DNA of 64,000 bases from Alnus glutinosa (lineage: Eukaryota; Streptophyta; Magnoliopsida; Fagales; Betulaceae). The stretch covers positions 21,873,628 through 21,937,627 of the forward strand of contig NC_084897.1 of NCBI RefSeq assembly GCF_958979055.1. The letters are read 5' to 3'. The position numbers and the translations under genes were made by a program. The stretch's first letter is position 1. Each line of letters opens with the position of its first letter. Positions 51,550 through 63,335 of this stretch are shown in pieces. Under the pieces are notes generated by a model that saw nothing but the letters and a program-made list of their open reading frames with translations, searched no databases and was not told the origin of the DNA.

Positions 51550-53135
51550 ATAGCATACAAATATGGTTTTCCTTTAAACTTCCATCTAACCTGATCTATA
51601 AAATTGTTATATGTCCATTGAACATGTGAGAAACAGGTTTTTTTTAATAAACAGAGTTATAGGAAATTATATTAAAAAATAATATTCTTCTCACAAGTTA
51701 TCTCTCACATGTTTAGAGACACGAAACAATTTAATGTATTGAATTGAAGAAAATTCCTTGAAAAAAATTAGAGAAAAACTCTATCCATATCATAAAACTT
51801 AAGTCTTGTCAAACTTAAAAACAAAAAACCAAACCCTTGAGTAGATAAATATATAATAAAGGGAAATGTTATAATTACAACAAGTGTACTATAAGTACAC
51901 AACTCCAAAATCAACACTCTTTCTGATTCACTCTGTGGCAGACTGGCAGTTATTTTTTCCACGATAGAGCAAGGAAGACAACAACTTTAGGTGTTGAGGA
52001 GGAGCTTCCATGGTGATTCGTGTTGTTGTTTTTAGTTTTTGGTAGGGTTTTTCTCTCTTAGGGTGCTTTTGTCCCCTTGGAGGAGAAAGTAGTTGTGTCC
52101 CATCCTGTTCCGGAATTGAAATATAGTTTTCTGTCTTTGTAGTTTCATTTTTGTTCTGGGATTAATGTTTTCACAGTCATGGGTGAAATTGTTTTTGTTC
52201 CAATGTTTGTGTAATTTGATTCATCTTGGTGCTGTGGATTGTTTGGGCACTAAAACATCGACCGAGGAGCGCATTCAATCTGCATTTTGGCTTCTTAATT
52301 GGCTTTGTGCTTTCCCTCTGCAGTTCGATCTCCGAGCGTGTTGATCTGCGAGGATTGCTTGGTGCATATTGTGAGGACATGCTACATATCTGGGTGGGTT
52401 GAATGGTACTAATCAGATCTGTGCCAAGTCAATTCTTGCTCAGATAATGATAGTGTTTGTGTTCGCACAGCTCGAGCAGGATTTCGTGGATCTGGGTGTT
52501 AACATGCCGAGGGTCTCTGTTCGACAGGGTGATGACAGCATGAAGATTTTCGCTGTGATGGCATGCAGAGGATGGAGTGCAGTTTTTAGTTGTTGTGCCG
52601 GTAACCCTTGGCACCGACGATTATGCTTGCATGTTCTTAGGTGGTTCTCGTGATTTTAGTATGAAGATGCGTTATTGCATGAGCAGTTCGTGGTTTTAAA
52701 TGATGTGCCCACACAGTTTTTTCTAACCACCTGGAAATGGGGGAGTGAATGGCTATGGTGTTTGTCACTCAAAAGCACAAATTATGCAAGCGATTTAAAG
52801 GGAATCTGACTTTTCAGCATCAACCGTCTCGGATGGATCATTGTTTTTTTTTTTTTTCGTCGTTTTCTAATGCAGTCTGCTCTATTTTATAGCTCATAAT
52901 GTGTGTCCTCTCATAGATCCAATAAAGGTTCATGTATATGTAGGGGCATCATTCTGTTGTATAGGTAGAATTTGTAGCAGATGTAATTTGTAATGGTCTG
53001 AGTCTGACTTTGCATGGGTGGAAGAAACTCTACTCCACTTTGACTTGGTTTATTAGGAAATCTTTGAAACCCTAGACATTTGATCGTTTGATTTCCTTTA
53101 TATATATTGGAAGGAACTTTGAATAATAATAATAA
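51550..53135. other. Intergenic region, unrecognised
   Basis: No gene is recognised. 51990-52700 is less AT-rich and has an open frame at 52399-52653 with no domain I can name. It could be an untranslated transcript or part of an old element. Confidence 0.4.
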
Positions 53136-53220
53136 TAAAAAAAGTACACAACTCCAAGACACATTGGGGGGACCCACATGTGTGAGCCCAAACCCAATGT
53201 GCCTTTGAGTTGTGCACTTG
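53136..53220. mobile_element. Small foldback hairpin
   Basis: GTACACAACTCCAAGACACA and TTGGGGGGACCC pair with AAACCCAATGTGCCTTTGAG and TTGTGCACTTG across a short loop (CACATGTGTGAGCC). Words are shared with the 33.7-kb foldback. Confidence 0.6.
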
Positions 53221-53617
53221 TAGTGCATGTATCACTACCTTCTAATAAAAAGCACAAAAAGTAGATATTTAAGATAAGATGACTGATTGTTGGGGGGTGT
53301 TGTGCCCGTGTTGTGTTGGTATTGTAAAAGTAGCATCTCTAAGAATGATCCCTACACTCATGTCTCACAACACTCACACAACAAGTTGACGTGATTTGCA
53401 ATATTTTATTATTTTTTTTGTTTTGGTTCATGCGGCTAGAAAACCAGTCGGGAGGGAAAAATCAAATTTCATTTCATCTTCCAACGCTGCCCAATCCCTC
53501 TCTCTCTCTCTCTCTGAAATTTCTCTCCATACAGATCTCCTCTTCGGTCAGTGACGTCACCGGCTTCTCTCGGCGGTCGCTCGTCTCCGTCGTCCGGCGC
53601 GTCCCGCTCCAGCAGAT

Positions 53618-53653
<36 letters not shown>

Positions 53654-53802
53654 TCCGACATATTTCCTCTCTCTCCGGCAGATTCAGTCGTCTCTTCGTC
53701 GGCTTCTCTCTCGGCGGTCGGCCTCCTCTGTCGTCCGGCGTCCCTCTCCGGCAGATTTCGTCTCAGTCCAGCTCTGTCTCCGGCCGGCCACGCTAAAAAA
53801 AT

Positions 53803-53843
<41 letters not shown>

Positions 53844-54750
53844 GCCGGGTTTGTTGCTAGGGGTGAATTTTTTTTTTTTGGCTGCTTCACAGACAGTGGA
53901 ATTTTTTTCCTCTCTCTCTCAGGCAAATCTCCTCTCCGACGGATTTGGTGGCCAAATCTGTCTCCGTAAAGTGCTGCCTCCTCCATCGTCTGGTCATCCC
54001 CTTGCCAGCGCCGCTTCACCGGAGTACTCCTTCGTCGAAACCGCCGCCCTCCTTCAACCTGTGTCTCCCGCTCGCTCACCGCCGATCGTCTGGTGGGTCA
54101 TGTGAACTAATGGAGGTTGAAGTTCTTTGTAGTAGTACTGTTTGTGAAAATGTTTGTGAAAGTAGACCCTGTTACAAAACAGTTCATGGAATTCAATACT
54201 ATGTTATACATGAGTGATAAGCGCTTGCATTGATAGAATCATATAACTTAGAATGAAGAGGTAATTTTGTCGAACTTTTTATACTGGGTGAAGATAAAGG
54301 TGAAAGACTTGGTGAAAAGTGAGCTTAGAATTATGCGAAAACGTTGAGCACGTAGTCTAATATTGCTGTGTGCATGGTACTAATCAGCATGCTATACAGT
54401 TAGTATTAGATGCTCGGTACTGCCCACCCACATTTATACTGTTGTGTTAGAAACCTCCCCAGTAAATATAAATGTATGTAATGAAATAATTAGCTTGAGG
54501 TGTATTTATGAATGATGATAGTTTTTACTGAATTTCAATAGACATGTGAAGACTTTGATGCATTTCCAACATGAGTCGTGAAGCTGATTTGCGTTTGTAT
54601 TATTTCAGTTGGTTGTTAACTGTCCATTTGGAATCCTAAACGTCTTTTTGAGCTTAGCATTTTTTTTTTAAAGCATGAGCTATTTAAGTTCATATTGTTT
54701 CACTTCAATCATGCATTAACTGGCATTTGCCACCTGCCTTGAATTTCAAG
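53221..54750. other. CT-rich low-complexity region upstream of the LpxD-like fragment
   Basis: Several CT runs (53500-53520, 53622-53655, 53803-53838) and CCGGC/CGTCGG-rich stretches give long open frames of Ser, Leu, Arg and Pro on several frames at once, which argues against real coding. It may be a promoter and leader of a gene whose later parts are lost. No domain is recognised. Confidence 0.45.
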
Positions 54751-54922
54751 ATTAGAGGATGGTGCTGGACTAAGCCCCATTCAGAGATGGGATAATGGAG
54801 GTGGGATTTTCCACAAGTCAGCTTCCATTGACCCAACAGCGCTCATAGAGACTGGTGCTGTAGTTCATCCAAAATCCGTTATCGGTGCATATGTTCATAT
54901 TGGATCAGGAACTGTTGTTGGA
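54751..54922 (+). pseudogene. LpxD-like exon fragment
   Basis: One exon-sized stretch encodes SPIQRWDNGGGIFHKSAS, then IDPTALIETGAVVHPKSVIG and AYVHIGSGTVVG. This is the N-terminal part of the plant mitochondrial LpxD (UDP-3-O-acylglucosamine N-acyltransferase): the QRWDNGGG segment and the first turns of the hexapeptide-repeat beta helix. An acceptor-like CAAG precedes it and a donor-like GGA/GTG ends it. The remaining helix turns, the catalytic region and the transit peptide were not found nearby. It therefore reads as an orphan fragment of a family that in plants makes lipid A-like precursors. Confidence 0.75.
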
Positions 54923-56147
54923 GTGTTAAAGTTTTTTTTCTGAAGTCACAAAGGTTTGCATGTCATATGTCTGTGTCTGAATGTTGATTATTAATTTTTC
55001 CTAGTTATTGGTTGTTGGGACTCATATATTTCATATTTCTGCGCAGGAAGGAATCAGTCCTGGTTCAAATTTGTTATATGCGATTGAGATCCTTGTATCT
55101 AGGGTATAATTCCTTAATCTTTAGTAGATTAAGTAAATCATTGTTTCCAAGGTTTTACTTCTCTTATTGCTTGTTGAGAAATGAGCTTCCTTTCATTAGC
55201 ATTTTAACAATTTTTCTTTCTTTTCCATCATTTTTCCTGTGATCTAAACAGAATCTGAGACTTTGGAGTTTATTTCTTCTAGGACTTTTGGGATTATGCT
55301 CTACTCTTATGTTGTTCATAGTAGGCATATTGGATATCATGAGTTTGAGTATCATGCATCATAGGACTAAAACAAATTCAGTGACATACATTTAAGGATA
55401 CAAAAACCTATGTATTATGCCTAGGCAAGTGTTCAGCTTACCTTCTGAAACTTATACAAAAAAAGGAATATGAGGGTTATTGGACTGAATTAGTAAAGCA
55501 TAAACAGAAATAATTAAAGCAAACACTATCAGCTGATGAGGTCAAAATCCTATTTTGTTTTAGATACTTAGTTGGGTTCATTGAGTATTTAGGTAATATT
55601 GCTGGACTATGCTTATAAAATAGTCCGATTTATTTATTTTTTTTGTCATGTATGTGACGACCTGTTTTTTTTTTTTTAGAAAACATGAAACGAGTCATCG
55701 CAGTGGCACGACTACGTGTCGCTTAGCCAACATAGACATATGCCCCATAACACAATACTATCAAGTGATTTACCTGGGAGCATAGACAGTGACACTCTTT
55801 CTCTCTCTAAAATTATTGTTTGAAATTATTGAGTCATTTTTAATTTCATGGAATAGTAAATTATTGAATCATATTGTTTGAATTTGTTGGTGGTTTCCAA
55901 TTCGGTTTGAGGGGAAAAAAATTCGATCTTTTGTTTGTTGTTGCATAGTGTTAGTGATTTTGCTGGTTTCGATTGTTGGATGATGTTAGTGATTTTGCTT
56001 GGTTCTGATTTGGTTTTAGGGGGAAAAAAAAAACCAAAAAAAAATGAACTGTTGGCTGATTAATTTGATAGAAATATATGGGCAAAGGAATGTGGACATT
56101 TTTTTTTAATAATATATATATATATATTTTTGCGTAGGCCCGAAAAA
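54923..56147. other. Intergenic region with a copied exon/intron junction
   Basis: No gene is recognised. At 55746-55785 about 40 bp (CACAATACTATCAAGTGATT, then TACCTGGGAGCATAG) repeat the VARICOSE-like exon end at about 59485-59520. Poly-T at 55664-55677 and short (AT)n at 56112-56127 are also present. Confidence 0.5.
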
Positions 56148-56676
56148 ATGTCGATAAATAGTGATGCGTCAAGACCCTCTCCGTTATGTTACTGTGGAGT
56201 GCGTGCAAGTCTAAGGTACTCATGGACTGGTGACAACCCCGGAAGAAAGTAGTATGGCTGTATAAAGTATAAGGTAATTTTAAAATTAATTAATTGTGAC
56301 TTATTTTTTTGTTAATGGTTTATGACATTTATTCGTTTTCACACAGGAAGCTGGGGATTATGATTTTTTTAAGTGGGCTGATAACCACATGACTTCTTAT
56401 AAGAAGAGATTGGAGGAACATATTAGAGACATGGAGGAAGGGAGATGGGCCGATATTGAGAAAGTTGAGAAGATGACAATGGCCAATATTGACAGACTTG
56501 AGAAGCTGATTGAAACAAAACACAATGAACAATATGCTAGACTTCAGTTGGAGTTGGGTCTGCGTCAAAGTAATAGAAAGATGTTTTTGGTAGCATTAGT
56601 CGTAATCATTTTGGGCCTTGTAATTTATCTCAGTGGTTATAGTGGTTCTGAAGTTGGCTACTTGATATTAGAATAA
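56148..56676 (+). pseudogene. GRF-type zinc finger protein with an in-frame stop
   Basis: Two exons (56148-56273, 56347-56676) join in frame. Exon 1 gives a GRF zinc finger start, PLCYCGVRASLRYSWTGDNPGRK, then YGCIKYK. Family members usually read NPGR(R/K)FYGC, but here the codon for the Phe is TAG (56250-56252). Exon 2 encodes a WADNHM segment, a charged coiled coil (about 30-80) and a C-terminal membrane segment (MFLVALVVIILGLVIYL). This is the architecture of small plant GRF proteins (At4g04775-like), whose function is unknown. The stop would truncate the protein before its last zinc ligands, so I call it a pseudogene. The alternative is a start downstream in exon 2 (Met at 56389) giving a coiled-coil/membrane peptide. 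Confidence 0.7.
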
Positions 56677-57093
56677 AATGATGGAAACAAGAAGGTTGAA
56701 AATGATCATTGTCAAATATTTTACGTTCTATCCAGTTGAACAATTGAAATTCTGAATTTTAGTTATGATGGAAGTTGATCTGTAAAATCAGTATTTGATT
56801 AGTCAAACCCATATTGCTAAATGGACAAATTTGGTATCTTTTAAGTGATAAAGCTTCCTTTATTTCTATGGGTGAGAGAAAGGTGAAAAAATACTATGGA
56901 AGTAATACTACTTGTTGAAAAAATAAATTTCTAAGTTTTGTCCATGGACGACCTTAATTTCTAAGAGAAGTACATGCTTTGGCTTTGATTCTCCATTAAT
57001 TAGTGATGTTGTAACTGAAGAACCTGGTTGTGTAATACGAAACCCCATCCCAGGAACTTCCTTCAAAATCAAATTCCACATTCAACTCATTCA

Positions 57094-57159
<66 letters not shown>

Positions 57160-58454
57160 ACACACAACCTACATGATTTCAACTCATAAATCCACATCTT
57201 TTATTTTCCTGCATGATTTAATTCAATCTATTTATAAAAACAAACGCACAACCTGTTCTAATTATTACATTTAACATGGTGTGTAAAAGTGAAATTGAAA
57301 GACCACAATTCGCATCTGATTCTTCCCACGTCCATCGCTGACTAATTTGCATCTGATTCTTCCCACAATTCGCATTTGCACAATTGCATGCATTTTAACC
57401 ACACCCAAGACCCTATACCTTACTAAAATAAGAAAAGGTCCATGACCCTATACATGTATGATCGATTAGCATGAATTGGAAACATATCTTGGAAATTACT
57501 CTACCAATTCAGCATCTCCCATCTCTCCATCAACAAGCTCGTCCTCACCTTCTAGCAGCCACCGTTCAAGTTCATCCACCTCATCGTAGTCATGCACCTC
57601 ATCATAGTCATGGACGTATGAATTATCCGAGCAATCCCATTGATCAGCAGCATCAGCCCCCAGCTCCTCACCATGGCATTCCGCATGCAAAAATGGTCTA
57701 CTCCTAGCTAGCCGATCTAAATAGAAGTCAGTTTTTTAGAAGCCAAAGCCCAAACTCGAGCAAAATTATGACCAAGAAGTGACGAAACATCAAACATCAG
57801 GTTCAGTGCCTACCAAAACGATTGCAACACATATTTAGATGACACACGTAAGACAATTATAAAATGGCACGGAAACAACATGCATGAATTGCAAATATAG
57901 AAAAAAAAAAAAAGAGAAAAAAAAGATCAAGTTTCCGTAGTTAAGCCGCATACAAAAGACCTAAATGGGATCTATAGAAACTTCAGCATATGGCACTATC
58001 ATAAATGTGCTGACATGCGTGAATGATCTGAACCAGTTTAATTGTTAATCTGGATGCCCCCAAAAAACCTGATGGCCAAGAACATTATGACTGCTGTGCC
58101 AAGTGGACACCAGGAAAAGACCACAAAAAAGTAACAATATCAGAGTTGACCTTCCAAGTCCAATGTTCTAAGTCAATATCAAAACTCAATTAGCCACGCC
58201 AAGTATGATCCTTAATCTTTTTAAATTAATTTGAGATATTACAAGCATTCAAGACCCCAAAAACGTGAAAGTTTACTGCACCTGTCAGATTCCAAGCACT
58301 ACCCACAACTGCTCATTAATGTGGTCCTGGAACTTGTCTTAAACCACAAGAACTGAAAGACTAAGAAGAACCCCTGCATAAATTAAATTGAAAATTCAGC
58401 AGTTTTTTCAAGGATGACACATTTTATTAGATGATGGGCAGCAAAGTAACTCAC
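56677..58454. other. Intergenic region with a (GA)n microsatellite
   Basis: A (GA)n run lies at 57098-57153. A minus-strand open frame at 57496-57690 is strongly acidic and contains a tandem HDYDEV repeat; it could be the last exon of a gene but no family is recognised. The rest shows nothing. Confidence 0.4.
57098..57153. repeat. (GA)n microsatellite
   Basis: About 28 uninterrupted GA units. Confidence 0.95.
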
Positions 58455-58524
58455 CGATGAAGACCAGAGTAATAAAGTTGAAGAGACTACCAATAAAAGA
58501 TGCTATCCACAAGCCAATAGCAAC
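58455..58524 (-). pseudogene. Reticulon-like exon fragment (tentative)
   Basis: A 70-bp stretch bounded by TTTCAG and a GTGAGT donor encodes VAIGLWIASFIGSLFNFITL. It resembles the reticulon-domain segment ALWxxSxxGSxxNFLTLxYI, which shapes ER membrane tubules. No neighbouring reticulon exons were found in either direction. It is probably an isolated fragment, and chance resemblance of a hydrophobic stretch cannot be excluded. Confidence 0.4.
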
Positions 58525-59133
58525 CTGAAACTCAAAAACCACTAAAGAAATTAGAGAACAAAAAATTAAAAGCAACACATCAGCAACTACCATACCAATT
58601 CTTCCAAAGCAGCACATCAGCCATCAGCCATCACTCAAAAACCCTCCATACCAATTCTTCTAAAGCAACACATCAGCAACTACCATTATCAAATACCCAA
58701 ATCCACAAAATCAATCAATTAATAACTGAATAATTATTAAATTTCTGAAATTATACCAGACTTTTGCAATATGAGGAATCCGATTCATCTATGAACATAT
58801 AATATACATAAAACTACATATACATGTATTTATAAAATAACATACACCATCCAAAATTCACCTCAACCTCTTTAGCTAGTACACAACATATATGAACATC
58901 ATATAAGAACAACAAAAAAAGTAAAATAAAATAAAATAATGGAGTCAATATTTTCCAGTACATCCAGGAGTCCATCTGAAAGCTAGCTCCATTACAACTC
59001 CCACACAAAATATTCATTTTAGCTCTGCAAGAAAACACATACATATTATAAAACAAGACCATTATATTGTTCTGAAGAAAACATAACGATAACCAAAATA
59101 ATAAATCAAATACTATTAACTATCATATTGGTC
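58525..59133. other. AT-rich gap
   Basis: No gene is recognised. A partial direct repeat of ACACATCAGC / ACCATACCAATTCTTC-type words lies at 58575-58690. Confidence 0.45.
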
Positions 59134-59634
59134 TCAAGGTGGAAGTAAACCATTCATCAGAAAACGTATAGTTGACCGCACGGCATCAGTAATTGTGGGC
59201 AGGACACATATATGTTTGAGTGCAGCATAAACTTGATTGAAGATGGGTCGCACATGCATTTCAATTGCTGGATCAGTTGGGATTATGGAATTAAAAACGT
59301 GTGTCATCCAAGCAATTATTTCAGCTGGGTTGGTATTGATACAATAGGGTAAAAACCACAACAACTGAAGCAATACTTCTTGACTCAAAGGGAGAGGATC
59401 CATAATCAAGACCCATCGTATATCAACCTGAAAATCAGCTTTAATATTCAGACATCTAAAATCTAAAATTGATGCATTTTAATAACACAATACTATCAAG
59501 TGATTTACCTAGGAGCATAGCCAATTTACAATTGACACATCACGCATTTCTAAGGCTGTAGTGAAAGCCTCTTGGTATTTGTGTTGGCTTATCAATGTGG
59601 ATAACAAATTTATGGGGTCAATCGACAAATTCAC
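59134..59634 (-). pseudogene. VARICOSE (EDC4)-like C-terminal fragment with a nonsense codon
   Basis: Two minus-strand exons resemble the C-terminal domain of VARICOSE, the plant EDC4 scaffold of the mRNA-decapping complex in P-bodies. Exon 59509-59634 reads LISQHKYQEAFTTALEMRDV then SIVNWLCS. Exon 59134-59427 reads MDPLPLSQEVLLQLLWF, then IAWMTHVFNSIIPTDPAIEM and HVRPIFNQVYAAL. The last codon of the first exon should be Gln (CAG) but is TAG at 59509-59511, right at the splice donor. The large N-terminal WD40 part is missing. It sits directly after the FAR1-related remnant on the same strand, so a chimeric transcript is possible. Confidence 0.72.
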
Positions 59635-60190
59635 CTAATGCACGCATGATTCGTTTCTCTTATTGTACGCATATAAATTCTAATCGAGAAACAATGACTT
59701 TAAAAAACACAAATTATACCTTAGAAAGAATAGAATGATGGTAACCACTGAAGGTGTGAGCAATTGTTGATGACGAAGCGACGGAATCCTGCAAAAACAA
59801 ACACTAAATATCCTCGTGAAATATCAAATAATTATCAAAAATCAATTAATAAATAAAGAGATGTTGGCTAATCACCTGAGTACTATGATCGTGAGCTGCA
59901 TAAGGTACAGAAGGCAACAGAGATTGACTAGTGTTGTCTTGATTTTCCGTTGATTTGGAGACCTACAATTAAAAAATGGTTTATGCAATGTGGGGAAGTA
60001 GACATGTTTTTAAGCAAGTAAAATGTGGACAGAAATAATAAAAAAATAAAAAAAATCACTAACTTGATTTTTTCGTCTCTTCGTTTTAGCATTGTTGTCT
60101 CTTGGTGGCTTGCTTGATACATTGGATTTCTTCACCACTGTTTATATAACAGCCACCTTTCTCTTTGTTCGTAGCCTCCTTTTACATGTA

Positions 60191-60617
60191 ACCTTACGAG
60201 GACTAAGCACCTTTTGACAACTAGAAGATGCGACAGTAGCTGGAATGCCAAAAGATTGATTTTCGCAACGCCACAACTCCTTTAATTGATCAATTCTTTT
60301 CATTAGTTCCATGCAACGTTCCTCCGTGTTTACTGATGCGAGCGACAGTAATTCCTCAAAATTGTTTCTCACCTTGTCATATATTTGGGCATGTGGATTC
60401 TCACCTTACGAGGACTAAGCACCTTTTGACAACTAGAAGATGCGACAGTAGCTGGAATGCCAAAAGATTGATTTTCGCAACGCCACAACTCCTTTAAATT
60501 GATCAATTCTTTTCATTAATTCCATGCAACGTTCCTCCGTGTTTACTGATGCGAGCGACAGTAATTCCTCAAAATTGTTTCTCACCTTGTCATATATTTG
60601 GGCATGTGGATTATCAC
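60191..60617. repeat. 213-bp tandem duplication inside the FRS pseudogene
   Basis: 60191-60403 and 60404-60617 are nearly identical (both begin ACCTTACGAGGACTAAGCAC and end near GGCATGTGGATT). The right copy has one extra T near 60496 (CCTTTAAATTG against CCTTTAATTG), which shifts the frame. Confidence 0.92.
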
Positions 60618-62599
60618 CAATGGCATCATAACTACTCTTAACCTTCGAGTACTCTCGCTTAATATCCTTCCTCCATCTGTCAAGAACATATCTTTGTGGC
60701 AAAGTTGTCACTTTCTTTGTCCGTAACACGGAAAGTGAATGCCTACATAAGATGCCTCTTACTTCAAATAATGCACATGTGCACTTCACTTCCAATTCAT
60801 CTTCATTGAAGTAAACAATAAATGTCTTTTCTATTAAATGGTCTCCAACGGCAACATATTCAATAACTTCAAACGTAGAAATTGCACTTTCACTTTTGAG
60901 ATGAGAGTTATTACAGGACATTATTTTCACAAACTGATCATGTACTTCTTTGAACTTCGCATTTGTGTAGACAACTTGAAACTGTTTCTCAAACTGCAAG
61001 GCACTTATACATGGGATTGTGCGATTGAAAGAATCAAAATCAGCACGTGTCTCACTCTCGACCATTCTCCTTAAAGCATTATCATATTCATCAACTAATT
61101 CTTTCAATGTGGTTCGTGAGTGCACGTAACCATCAAAAAATGCGTTCATACTTTCACTTCGCTGTGTAGTATTCATTCCCGCCCAAAACGTATCTTTCAT
61201 GTATGCCGGCACCCAAAATATCTTATCCATATATAACCCATTCAACTATGCATTATCATGAAGATCATACTTCTCCAGTAGATCTTTCTAATTTTCCTCA
61301 TATTCTTCACATGTTTGAGAGTCATACAAACACTTATTTATGGCACTCTTAATGCCATCAAAATTAGCATGTGATCCAAACTTTTCAGGGAATTTTTTCA
61401 TAATGTGCCACATACAATATCTATGTCGATTTTCAGGAAAAACAATAGCGATTGCATTTTTCATAGCCCTATCTTGGTCTGTCATAATTGCTTTAGGGGC
61501 TTGGCCATTCATGCACTCCAACCAACATTTAAACAACCACACAAATGTGTCTGTATCCTCGCTTGAAATTAGTCTGCCCCCAAAAGTATAGATTGACCAT
61601 GATGATTCACTCCTACAAAAGGAGCAAATGGCATGTCATAGCTATTGGTCAAATACGTTGTGTCAAGCGTAATAACATCTCCAAAGAAATCATACACTGC
61701 CCCTACTCCGTGCATCCGCCCAAAAAATATTTCGTAACCTACAATCATCATCCATATCTATCATAAAGTAGAAGCCACTATTCTGCTTTTGCATTCTTCT
61801 GAAGTAATCACAAAGTGCTTGGGCACCCCCTTTACTAAGACGAAGTTCTTTTGCCTTGTTAATATAATTCTGACAATCTCTCTCTCCAAAAGAAAGACTC
61901 TCAAACCCCCACTTTCAACAACTAATGAATTGAAATTCTTACTCAGACGTATTCCTGCTCTATCATTTAGCTCAAGTCTTCTTTTTGCAGCATCATTAAT
62001 TTTCCTATTGCTTCTAAAAAATCTCGTTTTACCCGGGCTTAACGAATGATTATGCGTCAGCTCAACTTTACTCAAAAACCACATTCCATCACCACATAAT
62101 TTCGCACAAATCCTGGCACCACACCCTGTTCTATTAGTTGTTGGAATTGGCTTCGCAACATCACTTGTTGTAGCTCGCTCGTCACCTCCACGAGTACATA
62201 TAAGCACTACGTAACTTTTTATACCCTTCGTTTTTCTCAAGCTTCTATGCGCTATACCAAACTCAGCTTGCTTAGCATACCTCCTATAATAAAAGCAAAC
62301 TTCTTCTATTGAACTAAAAGTCATTGATGCCTTCGGTTCTTCAATTTTCTCATCATCCTTTAACACCACAGGTAGTACCACATTTTCTTCCTTATCACTC
62401 AACTCTTCATCTAAACTAAAAGTCATTAAATCATTCGGTTCTTCAACTTTCTCATCATCCTTTAACACCACAGGTATTACCACATTTTCTTCCTTATCAC
62501 TCAACTCTTCATCTGAAATAAACGTCGTTAAATCCTTCGGTTCTTCAACTTTTCCACCCACATCTATCCAAAAAAGAATACCAAGTGTATTTATAAAAA

Positions 62600-63335
62600 T
62601 GGATAATTGCACCGTTGGTCCCTGTGGTATACCATAATTATTTTTCACTCCCTATGGTTTAAAAAGTTCATGGGAGGTCCTTGTGATATGCAATAATTAC
62701 AAATCGATCCCTGGCGTCAAATTCTGTTAAATTTTTTAACAGATTCCGTCAAATGCCACGTCAGCGACACGTGTCTACCGTAATAAAAAAATATTTTTTT
62801 TAAAAAAAAATAAAAATACTTATTTTTTTAAAAAAAAAAATTCAAAAAACTCAAGAAAAAAAAAAAACTGAAGGGGCCGGCCACCCCCAGCCACTGGGGG
62901 TGGCCGAAGGGGGTGGCGCGCGGCCATCCCCAGTGGCCGGGGGTGGCGCGCGGCCACCCCCAAGCCACAGGGGTGGCTCCGCGCCACCCCCGGCCACTGG
63001 GGATGGCCGCGCGCCACCCCCTGCGGCCACCCCCAGTGGCTGGGGGTGGCCGGCCCCTTCAGTTTTTTTTTTTCTTGAGTTTTTTATTTTTATTTTTTAT
63101 TTTTAAAAAAATAAGTATTTTTATTTTTTTAAAAAAATTTATATTTTTTTATTACGGTGGACACGTGTCGCTGACGTGGCATTTGACGGAATATGTTAAA
63201 AAATTTAACAGAATTTGACGCCAGGGATCAATTTGTAATTATTGCATATCACGAGGACCTCCCATGAACTTTTTAAACCATAGGGAGTGAAAAATAATTA
63301 TGGTATATCACAGGGACCAACGGTGCAATTATCCC
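62600..63335. mobile_element. Foldback element with 9-bp target duplication in FRS intron 1 (736 bp)
   Basis: The two arms are near-perfect complements for about 230 bp or more. For example, GGATAATTGCACCGTTGGTC on the left pairs with GACCAACGGTGCAATTATCC on the right, and CACGTCAGCGACACGTGTC pairs with its complement near 63162. TTATAAAAA flanks both sides (62591-62599 and 63336-63344), a 9-bp duplication as for Mutator-like elements. The centre is a GC-rich block (62875-63057) of GGGGGTGGCC / GGCCACCCCC repeats, itself able to fold. No transposase is present. Confidence 0.88.

Noticed and set aside
52399-52653. 84-codon open frame with several Cys and Trp
   Set aside because: No recognisable family, no splice context and no neighbouring exons; left as unrecognised intergenic DNA.
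53391-54105. Several overlapping open frames of 80-137 codons on both strands
   Set aside because: All are Ser/Leu/Arg/Pro-rich by-products of CT-rich and CCGG-rich DNA, with no domain or splice support.
61761-62648. Taking the Met near 62648 as the FRS start
   Set aside because: Those first residues come from the inserted foldback element. Exon 1 at 63396-63474 splices in frame to 62563 and gives the natural N-terminus.
62820-63218. Arg/Pro/Gly-rich open frames on both strands
   Set aside because: They lie in the GC-rich core of the foldback element and mirror each other on both strands.
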